Positions 8,784 to 17,101 of a DNA stretch of 64,000 bases are shown one piece after another. A program made the translations under genes and the position numbers. The stretch is from assembly GCA_050181295.1 (NCBI GenBank), contig JBFXDI010000001.1, positions 1-64,000 of the forward strand, read 5' to 3'. The first letter of the stretch is position 1, and every line of letters begins with the position of its first letter. The DNA comes from JBFXDI01 sp050181295. GTDB lineage: Bacteria > Pseudomonadota > Alphaproteobacteria > Rhizobiales > Aestuariivirgaceae. Under the pieces are notes generated by a model. The model was given only the letters and a program-made list of their open reading frames with translations. It did not search any database and was not told where the DNA came from.

Positions 8784-9212
8784 TCAGCGGGTGTTCTTCT
8801 CGATCTGTGCGCGCTGCTTGTCTTCCTGCTCGCGCAATTCCGGTGTGAAGGCCTCACCGAAGTCTTCTGCGCTGAAAATCTGGCGGATCTCGATCTCGGA
8901 GGGGCCTTCGTGCGGGTTGGGGCAGCGCTTCACCCACTTGACGGCTTCCTCCATGGATGGCAGCTCCCAGAGCCAGAAACCGCAGATGAGCTCCTTGGTC
9001 TCGGCGAAAGGTCCATCCACCACGGTGCGATCCTTGCCCGCGAAGCGCACGCGCTTGCCCTTCGACGTGGGGTGCAGACCCTCGCCCGCCTGCATGATGC
9101 CGGCATCCACGAGCTCCTGATTGTACTTGCCCATCGCCTCCAGAAGCTCGTGGCTCGGCATCTTGCCGGCTTCTGATTCCTTGGTTGCCTTAACGATCAC
9201 CATGAACCGCAT
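8784..9212 (-). CDS. YCII-related (DGPF domain) protein, first gene of ECF42 operon
   Basis: 142 residues. MRFMVIVKATKESE start, GEGLHPTSKGKRV and VVDGPFAETKELICGFWLWEL carry the DGPF signature. It is the first gene downstream of the candidate ECF42 promoter at 9271-9297, so the operon order is DGPF, VOC, DGPF, SRPBCC, sigma factor, probably with positive autoregulation. Confidence 0.87.
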   Translation of the reverse strand: MRFMVIVKATKESEAGKMPSHELLEAMGKYNQELVDAGIMQAGEGLHPTSKGKRVRFAGKDRTVVDGPFAETKELICGFWLWELPSMEEAVKWVKRCPNPHEGPSEIEIRQIFSAEDFGEAFTPELREQEDKQRAQIEKNTR

Positions 9213-9270
9213 CGTCGTCTCTCCTGTTCAAGCCCGCGTGGGCTGGGATTGCTCTCGTCTCTGCCCACAC

Positions 9271-9297
9271 GTCGGACCGCTTGGCTAGGATTCGACA
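9271..9297 (-). promoter_or_regulatory. Candidate ECF42 promoter for the DGPF-sigma operon
   Basis: On the minus strand TGTCGA (complement of 9292-9297), a spacer of exactly 17 bases and CGAC (complement of 9271-9274). From memory, the motif described for ECF42 targets is TGTCGA near -35 and CG(A/T)C near -10. The site lies 59 bases before the first gene. Confidence 0.6.
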
Positions 9298-9326
9298 GCG
9301 GTCCGGAAAAATTTTGACCACTCTTG

Positions 9327-9353
9327 TGTCGGCCGCCGCTTGGCATTGACGTC
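9327..9353 (+). promoter_or_regulatory. Candidate ECF42 promoter for the DUF899 gene
   Basis: TGTCGG (9327-9332), 17 bases, CGTC (9350-9353): the same architecture as the divergent promoter at 9271-9297, one mismatch from the -35 pattern. It ends 49 bases before the DUF899 start. Confidence 0.55.
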
Positions 9354-9402
9354 CTAGGATTATGGCCGTAATAAACCTATTGGTTATCTACAGGAGAGGC
9401 TC

Positions 9403-10128
9403 ATGGAACACAAGGTCGTCGGTCGTGAGGAATGGCTTGCCGCGCGCAAGGCGCATCTGAAGAACGAGAAGGCGCTGACCCGCATGCGTGACATGCTCGC
9501 GAGGGAGCGTCGAACCCTCCCTTGGGTTGAGGTCGACAAGGAATATGTGTTCGACGCGCCTGAGGGCAAGGTCACGCTCGCTCAGCTCTTCGGCGACAAC
9601 AGCCAGCTCATCGTCCACCATTTCATGTGGCGTCACGATCTCGACTCCGGCTGCCCGAGCTGCTCGCTCGAGGCCGACCATGCGGAAGGCGCCATCGTGC
9701 ATCTCGAGAATCACGATGTGAGCTATGTGCGGGTGTCGCGCGCGCCGGTCGAGAAGCTCACGGCCTATGCCAGGCGGCTGGGCTGGAAGGCCCGCTGGGT
9801 GTCCTCATGGGAGAATGATTTCAACTTCGACTACCATGTCTCCTTCACGCCGGAGCAGATCGCGGGTGGCAAGCTCTACTACAACTACGAGACGATCGAG
9901 GATCCGAAGTATCAGAGCGACGAGCTGCCGGGGCTTTCGGTCTTCTACAAGGACAAGACGGGACGCATCTTCCATACCTACTCAAGCTATGCGCGCGGCA
10001 ACGAGGAGGTGATCGGCGCCTTTGTCTTTCTCGACCTGACACCCAAGGGCCGCAACGAGACGGAGATCATGGACTGGGTGAAGCGCAACGACGAATACGG
10101 GAAGCCGGCCGCTTCGTGCTGCCATTGA
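9403..10128 (+). CDS. DUF899 family thioredoxin-like protein
   Basis: 241 residues, with AGGAGAGG at 9392-9399 as ribosome binding site. Typical DUF899 features: EEWLAARKAHLKNEKALTR at the N-terminus, HHFMWRHDLDSGCPSC with Cys84 and Cys87, and the C-terminal EIMDWVKRNDEYG followed by two Cys. The fold is thioredoxin-like, and these proteins are often near ECF42 sigma factors. The paired promoters suggest it belongs to the ECF42 regulon. Its biochemical role is not established. Confidence 0.85.
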   Translation: MEHKVVGREEWLAARKAHLKNEKALTRMRDMLARERRTLPWVEVDKEYVFDAPEGKVTLAQLFGDNSQLIVHHFMWRHDLDSGCPSCSLEADHAEGAIVHLENHDVSYVRVSRAPVEKLTAYARRLGWKARWVSSWENDFNFDYHVSFTPEQIAGGKLYYNYETIEDPKYQSDELPGLSVFYKDKTGRIFHTYSSYARGNEEVIGAFVFLDLTPKGRNETEIMDWVKRNDEYGKPAASCCH

Positions 10129-10240
10129 CGGTCTCGGAGTTCTCAGAACGCGTTTGGGCAAGAGCGGTGAGGCGTCCCTGTATTGACTGGGCGGCCTGCC
10201 TCTGGAACGACTGGCGGCGCCTCGTCAAAGGAGAAGCGCC

Positions 10241-10654
10241 ATGCGCTGCCATCTCGCCGTCCTCGCTTTCTTCGCCCTTGCCGTCTCGGCGCCCGCGACC
10301 CTGTCGGCGGCCGACAATTGCGCCAATGCCAGCAGTCAGGCCGAGCTCGATGCATGCTACGGCAAGGTGTACGAGGCTTCCGACAAGGAGCTGAACGCGC
10401 TCTACAAGCAGATCGAAGGGCGCCTGAAGACCGATCCGGACGCGACGAAGCTGCTGGTCGCGTCGCAGAAGGCCTGGATCTCCTTCCGCGACGCCGAATG
10501 TGCCTTCTCCACCTCCAAGAGCGCGGAAGGCAGCGTCTATCCGATGCTCCAAGCCATCTGCCTCATGGGACTGACGGAGAAACGCATCGCCGACTTCAAG
10601 GTCTATCTGAGCTGCCAGGAGGGCGACATGAGCTGCCCGGTTCCCGCCCAGTAG
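10241..10654 (+). CDS. LprI/DUF1311 family secreted protein
   Basis: 137 residues. Residues 1-24 are a signal peptide (Ala-rich core, LSAA-DN cleavage). The mature part has the LprI N-terminal-domain pattern: NCANASSQAELDACYGKVYEASDKELNALYKQI, then AWISFRDAECAF and CLMGLTEKRIADF, with Cys spacing suited to two disulfides. LprI-type proteins include lysozyme inhibitors, but most DUF1311 members have no proven function. AAAGGAG precedes the ATG. Confidence 0.8.
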   Translation: MRCHLAVLAFFALAVSAPATLSAADNCANASSQAELDACYGKVYEASDKELNALYKQIEGRLKTDPDATKLLVASQKAWISFRDAECAFSTSKSAEGSVYPMLQAICLMGLTEKRIADFKVYLSCQEGDMSCPVPAQ

Positions 10655-10677
10655 GAAGCCTGCGCACAGCCTTTGAA

Positions 10678-11190
10678 CTACCAGTCGCCGGCAGCGAGTC
10701 TGGAAATGATCTCCTCATCGAGATTTGAAAAGGCTTGCGCCAAGAGGTGCTGTCCCTTCGCCGCGGCAAGCGCCGAACCGACGGCTTGTGCCATTGCCTC
10801 GTCCCACTGGTCCGACGCATGGAGCATCGCCGCGCGATGCAGCTCGTGCAGCGCACTCCAGTAGGCTTTCTCAAGCGCCGATGGAATCGGTGGGCCACGA
10901 CCGTCGGCGCGAGCGATCTCCACACTAGCCGGCAGAGTGAAAAACGAGGGATCGATGGGGCCTCGGCTGTCAATCGCGATCCTGACGATGTGCGGGACAG
11001 CAGCGTATGAGCCTGAGTAGACGTCGCCCTGATGGCACAAGGCCGACCAGAGCGAAAACCACGGCTCATCCTCAACGTCGGCGGTAGGCTTAGGGTCGGC
11101 TTCGAGTTGCCGAAGCCAATCGGGAATATCGGCTGCCGAACCATAGGCATGCTCAAGTCCGGCCCAATCGGGAGCTTCCAGCGCAAGCAT
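10678..11190 (-). CDS. Hypothetical protein downstream of yihY
   Basis: 170 residues from ATG 11190, which has AGGAGG nine bases before it. It contains LCHQGDVYSGSYAAVPHIVRIA, a segment found in predicted HEAT-like or immunity-type cytoplasmic proteins, and a C-terminal helical part rich in Ala. No signal peptide or membrane helix. It begins 14 bases after the YihY stop, so the two are probably co-transcribed. I do not recognise a defined family and give no function. Confidence 0.6.
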   Translation of the reverse strand: MLALEAPDWAGLEHAYGSAADIPDWLRQLEADPKPTADVEDEPWFSLWSALCHQGDVYSGSYAAVPHIVRIAIDSRGPIDPSFFTLPASVEIARADGRGPPIPSALEKAYWSALHELHRAAMLHASDQWDEAMAQAVGSALAAAKGQHLLAQAFSNLDEEIISRLAAGDW

Positions 11191-11204
11191 GAGTTCTGGC
11201 CTCC

Positions 11205-12095
11205 TCACCCCTCAGTTGCCGTTTCGCCGCGACGAAGCGCCAGCACGCGGTTGACCTCGCCGCCCAGCAGAAGCACGAGCGCCGAGAGATAAAGAAAGAA
11301 GAGCGCCGCGAACACTCCCGACAGACCCGCATACATGGAGGCGAAGGTCGCGAAGCGCACGAGATAGATCGAGTAGGCGATGGAAAGGATCGCCCAGACG
11401 ATCACGGTCAGGAGCACGCCGGGCACGATGGCGAGGAATTTCAGGCGCTTGGCCGGGAGCAGCATGTGCGCCATGGTGAGACCCACAATCAGCACGATGA
11501 CAGCCACGGGAAAGCGGATGAGGCTGAACATGCCGATCCAGCCCCTGAGCTGCGGCGCATAGCTGTTGATGAAGGCGAGGATGACGGGCGCGAAGACGAT
11601 GAGAAGCGCCAGCACCAGGAGCATCACCGCCGCCGTCAGCACGAACATGACGCTGTTGGCATAGAGCACCAGCACCGGGCGGCGCTCGCGCACATTGTAG
11701 GCGCGATTGAGGCCGATCCGCACGCTGTCGACACCGCCCATGGCGCTCCAGACGGTGATGAGCGCGCCGAGGCTCAGGAGGTCCGTGCGCCGCACGGTGA
11801 GGATCGAGTGAATTTCCTTGATGAGCGGGCTCACGAGTTCGACGGGCGCGACCGAAAGCAGGAAGTCCACGACACCCTGGGCCAGCGCCTCGTTGCCGAA
11901 GAAGCCTGCCAGGGCGGTGAGGAAGATCAGGAACGGAAAGGCCGAGAACAGCGTGCGGAAGGCGATGTTGCCGGCGAGCGTCACGGCCTCGTCGGCGACG
12001 AGCCTCTTGATCGCGACCAGAAGCACGGCCGGCTGGCTCGGCTTCAGCGGCTGGGTGCGCCGCTCCTCGGCTTGCGTCTCGTCTGTCACGGGCAA
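11205..12095 (-). CDS. YihY/BrkB family inner-membrane protein
   Basis: 296 residues with about six membrane helices (around 50-70, 105-120, 145-175, 190-205, 215-235 and 255-280). The conserved core LAGNIAFRTLFSAFPFLIFLTALAGFFG, the WSAMGGVDSVRIGLNRAYNVRERRP segment and the C-terminal FLYLSALVLLLGGEVNRVL are diagnostic. The family was once annotated as RNase BN; that activity belongs to another protein, and transport or envelope roles are only suspected. The start is TTG 12095 or GTG 12089, both with weak ribosome binding sites. Confidence 0.85.
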   Translation of the reverse strand: MPVTDETQAEERRTQPLKPSQPAVLLVAIKRLVADEAVTLAGNIAFRTLFSAFPFLIFLTALAGFFGNEALAQGVVDFLLSVAPVELVSPLIKEIHSILTVRRTDLLSLGALITVWSAMGGVDSVRIGLNRAYNVRERRPVLVLYANSVMFVLTAAVMLLVLALLIVFAPVILAFINSYAPQLRGWIGMFSLIRFPVAVIVLIVGLTMAHMLLPAKRLKFLAIVPGVLLTVIVWAILSIAYSIYLVRFATFASMYAGLSGVFAALFFLYLSALVLLLGGEVNRVLALRRGETATEG

Positions 12096-12150
12096 GACTT
12101 AACAGGCGCGCGTGACCGGCGCCATGGGCGGGCCGCCACAGGAGAGCCGG

Positions 12151-12519
12151 TCAATCCCGCGACAGACCCTCGGCGCCGAGCTTCTCGAGATAGGCCTGCC
12201 AGACCGCCTCGCGTTCGCGCCCGAGCTTCAGGAGATAGTCCCAGGTATAGATGCCGGTCGAATGCCCGTCCGAGAAGAGGAGGCGGACGGCATAGTTGCC
12301 GACCTCTTCGATACGCGTGATCGAGACGTTCCGCTTGCCGGGCACCGTGACGGCCTGGTCGGGCGCATGGCCCTTCACCTCCGCGCTCGGGCTCTCGACC
12401 CGCAGGAGCTCCGCGGAAAGATCGAACGTCTCGCCCGTGTCGAAGGTCGTCCTTAGAAGCTTGCCCTGCCCGGCGAGGCGGATCTCGGTCGGCCAGGGTC
12501 GCTCGCCGGCGTCCGTCAT
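12151..12519 (-). CDS. DUF971 (gamma-butyrobetaine hydroxylase-like N-terminal) domain protein
   Basis: 122 residues. PTEIRLAGQGKLLRTTFDTGETFDLSAELLRVESPSAE and the C-terminal VGNYAVRLLFSDGHSTGIYTWDYLLKLG are the DUF971 core. Such small proteins are often near iron-sulfur or Mrp genes; here the neighbours are Trm112 and a LON-domain protein. ATG 12519 overlaps the Trm112 stop by one base (TGATG), indicating translational coupling. Confidence 0.85.
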   Translation of the reverse strand: MTDAGERPWPTEIRLAGQGKLLRTTFDTGETFDLSAELLRVESPSAEVKGHAPDQAVTVPGKRNVSITRIEEVGNYAVRLLFSDGHSTGIYTWDYLLKLGREREAVWQAYLEKLGAEGLSRD

Positions 12520-12734
12520 CACTCGCCCTCGGCGAGATCCCGCGCCTCTTCCGGCAGCATTATAGGAATGCCGTCGCGCACCGGATAGGCGAGGCGCGCG
12601 GCGCGCGAGATGAGTTCCTGCCGCTCGGTGTCGTATTCCAAGGTCTGCTTGGTGAGCGGACACACCAGAAGCTCGAGCAGCTTGGGATCGACCGCCCGTT
12701 GCGCGCCGCCTGATGCCTTGTCGCCGTCGCTCAT
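12519..12734 (-). CDS. Trm112 family protein
   Basis: 71 residues. [21 protein letters not shown] and the C-terminal [19 protein letters not shown] are the bacterial Trm112/UPF0434 pattern; only one Cys of the zinc site remains, as is usual in bacterial members. Trm112 proteins act as activating partners of methyltransferases in eukaryotes and archaea; the bacterial partner is unclear. Confidence 0.88.
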   Translation of the reverse strand: MSDGDKASGGAQRAVDPKLLELLVCPLTKQTLEYDTERQELISRAARLAYPVRDGIPIMLPEEARDLAEGE

Positions 12735-12743
12735 GGCCGTCCC

Positions 12744-13412
12744 CTATTGCAGCTTGCCGTTGTCTCCGCCGGCGCCGCGGGCGAGCGTCATCTCGGTGAT
12801 GGCAATCAGCACGTCGGCGCGCGTCTTGAGATCGGCGGCCTCGAGCAGCGCCTGCTTCTCCTTCACCGCGTAGGGGCTCATGACCGAGAGCGAGTTGACG
12901 AGCGCCTCGGTCGGCGCGGCGTTGACCTCCTGCCAGTCGGCCTGGAGGTTGTTGGCCTTGAGATAGGCATCGAAGGTCTTGAGCAGCAGCGCGCGGTCCA
13001 CATGCCCCTCGCCCCGTCCCGGCTCGAGATCGTCGGTGAAGGCCTCGTAGTCGGCCTCGACCTGCCGGTAGGGGGTCGCGCAGTCGAGCTCGCGCAGGAT
13101 GCGGAAGCGGCAGATGCCCGAAAGCGTGATGAGGAACCGTCCGTCGGGCGTCTCCGAATAGCTGGTGATGCGTCCGGCGCAGCCGACCTTGTAGACGCTG
13201 GGCTTCTCGCCGGCCTCCTCCTCGCTTGCCGGCTGCACCATGCCGATGATGCGGCTGCCGCTCAGGGCGTCGCCCACCATCTGGAGATAGCGCGGCTCGA
13301 AGATGTTGAGGGGGAGTTCGGTGCGGGGAAGCAGCAGCGCGCCCGGGAGCGGGAACACCGCCACGCGGCGCGGCAGGTCCTCAGGCTTCTGGTAGCGATC
13401 GAGCGGGCTCAT
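12744..13412 (-). CDS. LON peptidase substrate-binding domain protein
   Basis: 222 residues made only of the N-terminal LON domain (RVAVFPLPGALLLPRTELPLNIFEPRYLQMV, IGMVQP, GCAGRITSYSETPDGRFLITLSGICRFRI), followed by helices. It has no AAA+ or serine-lysine protease part, so it is not a protease itself. It lies in a tight run with ybbN upstream (7 bases) and Trm112 downstream, a conserved alphaproteobacterial order. It may be a quality-control adaptor; this is inference. Confidence 0.88.
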   Translation of the reverse strand: MSPLDRYQKPEDLPRRVAVFPLPGALLLPRTELPLNIFEPRYLQMVGDALSGSRIIGMVQPASEEEAGEKPSVYKVGCAGRITSYSETPDGRFLITLSGICRFRILRELDCATPYRQVEADYEAFTDDLEPGRGEGHVDRALLLKTFDAYLKANNLQADWQEVNAAPTEALVNSLSVMSPYAVKEKQALLEAADLKTRADVLIAITEMTLARGAGGDNGKLQ

Positions 13413-13418
13413 GGCGGA

Positions 13419-14360
13419 TCAGGCGAAAAGGATGGAGGAGAGCCGCCGGCGGCCGGCAACGGTGAGCTCGTCCTTCGGCCCCCAGGCCTCGAAGAACTGC
13501 AGAAGCTGCTTGCGCGCCGCCTCCTCGTTCCAGTCGCGCTTGAGCTTGATGCTGGCGAGGAGCTGGTCCAGCGCCTCCTCGCGCTGGCCGGCGCCGTTCA
13601 GCGCCACGGCGAGGTCGATGCGGGCCTGGTGATCGGAGGGATTGGCCTCGACCGCCGAGGAAAGGCGCGCGACCTCGGAATGGTCGACAGGATGGCGCGC
13701 AAGCTCCAGCGCGGCGCGCGCCCCGGCCACGACCGGATCCGATGCCTTGGCGGCGGGAACCTGCGCCAGCGTCTTCTCGGCCGCGTCGAGATCGCCGCCC
13801 TCGATGTGGAGCTTGGCGAGGCCCACAATGGCGGCGAGGTTCTCAGGATCCGCCTGCAGGATTGCACCATAGATGGCGCTCGCCTGCTGGGCATCGCCTG
13901 CTGCAGCGACGGTGGCTGCCTCCTCCAGCATGGCCTCGATCTCCGCGCCCATGCCGTTGTCGCCGCCGAGCCGCTTGATGAAGGCCTTGATCTCGCTCTC
14001 GGGCAAGGCGCCCATGAACCCGTCGACCGGCTGGCCGTTGACGAACGCGAACACCGCCGGGATCGACTGGATGCGCATCTGAGCGGCGAGCTGCTGGTTC
14101 TCGTCGACATTGATCTTGACGAGCTTCACCGCGCCCTTGGCCTCGCGCACGATCTTTTCGAGAAGCGGGCCGAGTTGCTTGCAGGGGCCGCACCAGGGGG
14201 CCCAGAAATCGACCAGCACCGGCACCTGGCGCGAGGCCTGGATGACATCGGCCATGAAGGTCGCGGTGGAGGAGTCCTTGATGAGGTCGCCCCCGCCGTT
14301 CGTCGGCCTGCTGGCGGCGGGTGGCGGGACGGAGCCGCCCATTCCAATGATCTCGCTCAT
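13419..14360 (-). CDS. ybbN: Thioredoxin-domain co-chaperone YbbN (CnoX-like)
   Basis: 313 residues. Thioredoxin domain about 28-135 with an intact WCGPC (56-60), then a C-terminal TPR region (about 150-310: AAAGDAQQASAIYGAILQADPENLAAIVGLAK and similar). In E. coli the protein works with GroEL/DnaK to protect oxidised clients; there the active site is usually SxxC, whereas here both Cys are present, so a redox-active form is likely. First gene of the run down to DUF971. Confidence 0.88.
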   Translation of the reverse strand: MSEIIGMGGSVPPPAASRPTNGGGDLIKDSSTATFMADVIQASRQVPVLVDFWAPWCGPCKQLGPLLEKIVREAKGAVKLVKINVDENQQLAAQMRIQSIPAVFAFVNGQPVDGFMGALPESEIKAFIKRLGGDNGMGAEIEAMLEEAATVAAAGDAQQASAIYGAILQADPENLAAIVGLAKLHIEGGDLDAAEKTLAQVPAAKASDPVVAGARAALELARHPVDHSEVARLSSAVEANPSDHQARIDLAVALNGAGQREEALDQLLASIKLKRDWNEEAARKQLLQFFEAWGPKDELTVAGRRRLSSILFA

Positions 14361-14482
14361 GACGTCAAAAGCCTCCAGGCGCGGGGCCGTGCCCGCCTCG
14401 TTGCCCGATAGATGGCCAATCGGGCCGGATTTTGCAACGTTTCTAGGCCGCCTGGGCCCCAGATGCCCCGAAGCTGCCCACC

Positions 14483-14974
14483 TCAGGCGATCTCGGCGAT
14501 CAGCGGATCATGCCCCGTGGCGCGCACGAACTTTTCCAGATCCGCCGAAGCAATGGTGGTCGTGGCGGTGTTGCGGAGCGGATGGAAGTTGAGTTTTTCA
14601 TGCCCCATCATCCTGGCGTCGAGCACCACGCGCACGCGGGCGCCCTCATCGTTGATGAGGGCGAAAGGGGTGACCGAGCCCGGCTCTATCCCCAGGATCT
14701 CGCGCAGAAGTTCTGGCTTGCCGAAGGAAAGCCGGGCGGCGCCAATGCGATGATGCAGGCTTTTCAGGTCGATCTCGGCGTCCTCGAGGCAGACGACGAG
14801 CCAGAGGGTGTCCTTCTTGTCCTTGAAGAACAGGTTTTTTGAGTGCGCGCCGGCGATTTCACCCCTGAGCGCCTGCGCCTCCTCGACCGTGAAGACCGGC
14901 GGATGCTCGACGGTGGAGGTCCGGATGCCGAGAGTATCGAGGCGCTGAAAAAGCTCCGCCGAGGTGGCCGGCAT
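14483..14974 (-). CDS. YbaK/ProX-type aminoacyl-tRNA deacylase
   Basis: 163 residues. The trans-editing fold is seen in VEHPPVFTVEEAQALRGEIAGAHSKNLFFKDKKDTLWLVV, with the catalytic-site lysine in the KNLFFKDKK segment, then GSVTPFALINDEGARVRVVLD and NFHPLRNTATTTI. This is the ProX/PrdX subgroup, which hydrolyses Ala or Cys wrongly attached to tRNA-Pro. ATG 14974 has AGGAG six bases upstream. The open frame continues to 15265 but only by running antisense through the tRNA gene. Confidence 0.88.
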   Translation of the reverse strand: MPATSAELFQRLDTLGIRTSTVEHPPVFTVEEAQALRGEIAGAHSKNLFFKDKKDTLWLVVCLEDAEIDLKSLHHRIGAARLSFGKPELLREILGIEPGSVTPFALINDEGARVRVVLDARMMGHEKLNFHPLRNTATTTIASADLEKFVRATGHDPLIAEIA

Positions 14975-15159
14975 GGGAAACTCCTGAAAAGGCGGCCTCG
15001 GCCGCAGGGTGCGGAAACCGTGGCCCCCGCGAGGAACGAGGGGGCGGACCCGGGCTGCCCAAGTGGCTGCCGGGGCCGCGGACCTATTGCATTCGCGAAC
15101 GCCCTGCGCAATAACGCGCGGTATCGCGGCATGGCGTCGCCGGCTGCCGATACATGGAT

Positions 15160-15234
15160 GCGGGCGTAGCTCAGGGGTAGAGCACAACCTTGCCAAGGTT
15201 GGGGTCGTGGGTTCGAATCCCATCGCCCGCTCCA
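15160..15234 (+). tRNA. tRNA-Gly (GCC)
   Basis: A 75-base gene with CCA encoded. Acceptor stem GCGGGCG/CGCCCGC, D-arm GCTC...GAGC, anticodon stem CAACC/GGTTG with loop TTGCCAA (anticodon GCC at 15192-15194), T-arm GTGGG-TTCGAAT-CCCAT, discriminator T, then CCA. All stems pair perfectly. It reads glycine codons GGC and GGT. Confidence 0.98.
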
Positions 15235-15365
15235 GTGGATCTTCGACATCAAAGAATGCCTGCACCGCCGGAGGCGAGGGGGCGCAGCCCTATGCCGCGA
15301 TACCGTGACGTGGCGTGCGTTGACTGCTGCTCGTCTATTGCAACTTAAGATTAGTTAAAATAGCG

Positions 15366-15381
15366 ATATAGCCCTCTATAG
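15366..15381. promoter_or_regulatory. AT-rich palindrome upstream of mod
   Basis: TATAG-CCCT-CTATA (15367-15380) is an inverted repeat in an unusually AT-rich stretch (about 15340-15390), 36 bases before the mod start. It could be a promoter element or an operator such as those of restriction-modification controllers; no controller gene is present in the window. Confidence 0.35.
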
Positions 15382-15416
15382 TTGCGCAACAGAAAGTATG
15401 CGGCGCCGGAGGGCAC

Positions 15417-17072
15417 TTGGACCAGATCCTGCGGACGGCACGTCGGGCGAAGCTCGAGCTTGTCTGGGTCGACAAGGAGGTCCGCCAGCGACTCGAGCCG
15501 CGCATCCTCCTCGAAGATAGGATGAAAAGCCACGGCCTCGCCGGAGCGCCAGGAACGCGCTCCGACAACCGCCTCATCTTTGGCGACAACTTGCTGGCTT
15601 TGAAGGCGCTCGAGCAGGAATTCTCAGGCCGCGTGAAATGCTGCTTCATCGACCCGCCCTACAACACCGGCAGCGCCTTCGCGCACTACGATGACGGGCT
15701 GGAGCATTCCATCTGGCTCGGGCTCATGCGCGACCGCCTGGAGATCATTCGGCGGCTTCTTTCAGAGGAAGGCTCGCTCTGGATCACCATCGACGACAAC
15801 GAGGCGCACTATCTGAAGGTTCTTTGTGACGAGGTCTTCGGCCGCCGCAACTTCGTTGCCAATGTGGTGTGGCAGAAACGTACCTCGCCCGACGCACGCC
15901 TGAGGCTCGGAGATGCCCACGATCACATCCTGGTCTTTGGCAAGGATGTGTCCCAACTTGCCCTGCGGGAAATTCCGCGCAGCGCCGAGCGGATAAGGAG
16001 CTTCCGCAATGTGGATGCCGATCCGCGCGGCCCCTGGACTTCCAGCGACTTCACAGCCCAGGGCTGGCGGCCCAACCAGATGTACAGGATCGTCTCGCCA
16101 TCCGGAGCGGTCTTCGAGCCTCCTCCCGGCCGCTGCTGGGGCAATATCGAGAGCGTCTTCCTGAGGCTTGTCGCGGAGAATCGCATCTGGTTCGGCAAGC
16201 GCGGCGCATCCCGTCCGCGCGTCAAGAGCTTCCTTTCGGAACGGGAGGGTACGGCGGCCTGGAGCTGGTGGGAGAACAGCGAAACCGGTCATAATCAGGA
16301 AGCGAAGAAGGAGAGTATCGCGCTCTTCGGCGCCGGCAACGCCTTTGCCACGCCCAAGCCCGAGCGCCTCGTCAGGCGCGTGCTCGACATTGCTACGGAG
16401 CCCGGCGATCTCGTGCTCGATTCCTTCGCCGGCTCCGGCACCACGGGCGCGGTTGCTCACAAGATGGGTCGCCGCTGGATCATGGTCGAACTCGGCGAGC
16501 ACTGCCACACCCACATCATTCCCCGCCTGAGAATGGTGATCGACCGGACCGACAGGGGCGGTGTAACGGAGGCCGTCGACTGGAAGGGCGGCGGCGGATT
16601 CCGTTACTTCCGACTTGCCCCTTCACTGCTTGAGAAGGACCGGTATGGCCGTGAGGTCATTAGCCACGCCTACAATGGACCGATGCTCACGGAGGCCCTC
16701 TGCAAGCTTGAGGGCTTCACCTATGCCCCGAGCGAGACTGTCTACTGGCAGCAGGGATTCTCAAGCGAACGTGACTTCTTCTATGCCACAACTCAGACCC
16801 TGTCTCAGGCACAGCTCTCCGAATTGAGCGACGAGGTGGGGCCCGGCCGCACGCTGCTGGTGCTCTGTTCGGCCTTCCGCGGCAGCTTGCACGCCTTTCC
16901 CAATCTCACGGTCCGCAAAATCCCGAACCATATCCGCTCGCGGTGCGAATGGGGTCGCGACGATTACAGCTCCAAAATTGTCGTTCCACTCGAGGCGCCG
17001 ACCTCCCTTGGAAAGGTTGCACCGGGAGAGAAGAAGCCGCCGAAATCCGTTGCGGGGGCGAGCCGGCGCTGA
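15417..17072 (+). CDS. mod: Type III restriction-modification DNA methyltransferase (Mod)
   Basis: 551 residues, a beta-class adenine-N6 DNA methyltransferase and specificity subunit. Motif IV DPPYN at 79-83 precedes the SAM-binding motif DSFAGSGTTG at 335-344, the order of Mod proteins. NEAHYLKVLCDEVFGRRNFVANVVWQKRTSPDARLRLGDAHDHI is family-typical; the region between 170 and 310 is probably the target-recognition domain. The only plausible start is a TTG at 15417 with GGAGGG just before it; an in-frame stop lies at 15369-15371. The frame is intact, while the res gene 29 bases downstream is broken, so Mod may act as an orphan methyltransferase. Confidence 0.88.
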   Translation: MDQILRTARRAKLELVWVDKEVRQRLEPRILLEDRMKSHGLAGAPGTRSDNRLIFGDNLLALKALEQEFSGRVKCCFIDPPYNTGSAFAHYDDGLEHSIWLGLMRDRLEIIRRLLSEEGSLWITIDDNEAHYLKVLCDEVFGRRNFVANVVWQKRTSPDARLRLGDAHDHILVFGKDVSQLALREIPRSAERIRSFRNVDADPRGPWTSSDFTAQGWRPNQMYRIVSPSGAVFEPPPGRCWGNIESVFLRLVAENRIWFGKRGASRPRVKSFLSEREGTAAWSWWENSETGHNQEAKKESIALFGAGNAFATPKPERLVRRVLDIATEPGDLVLDSFAGSGTTGAVAHKMGRRWIMVELGEHCHTHIIPRLRMVIDRTDRGGVTEAVDWKGGGGFRYFRLAPSLLEKDRYGREVISHAYNGPMLTEALCKLEGFTYAPSETVYWQQGFSSERDFFYATTQTLSQAQLSELSDEVGPGRTLLVLCSAFRGSLHAFPNLTVRKIPNHIRSRCEWGRDDYSSKIVVPLEAPTSLGKVAPGEKKPPKSVAGASRR

Positions 17073-17101
17073 ATGGAGGGTGACGAAGGCCGGAGGGGGA
17101 A

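Noticed and set aside
14764..15265. ORFs on the minus strand encoding DSNPRPQPW-like or MGFEPTTPTLA-like peptides, apparently extending the ybaK gene
   Set aside because: They run antisense through tRNA-Gly; these peptides are a well-known artefact of translated antisense tRNA genes. The ybaK start is ATG 14974.
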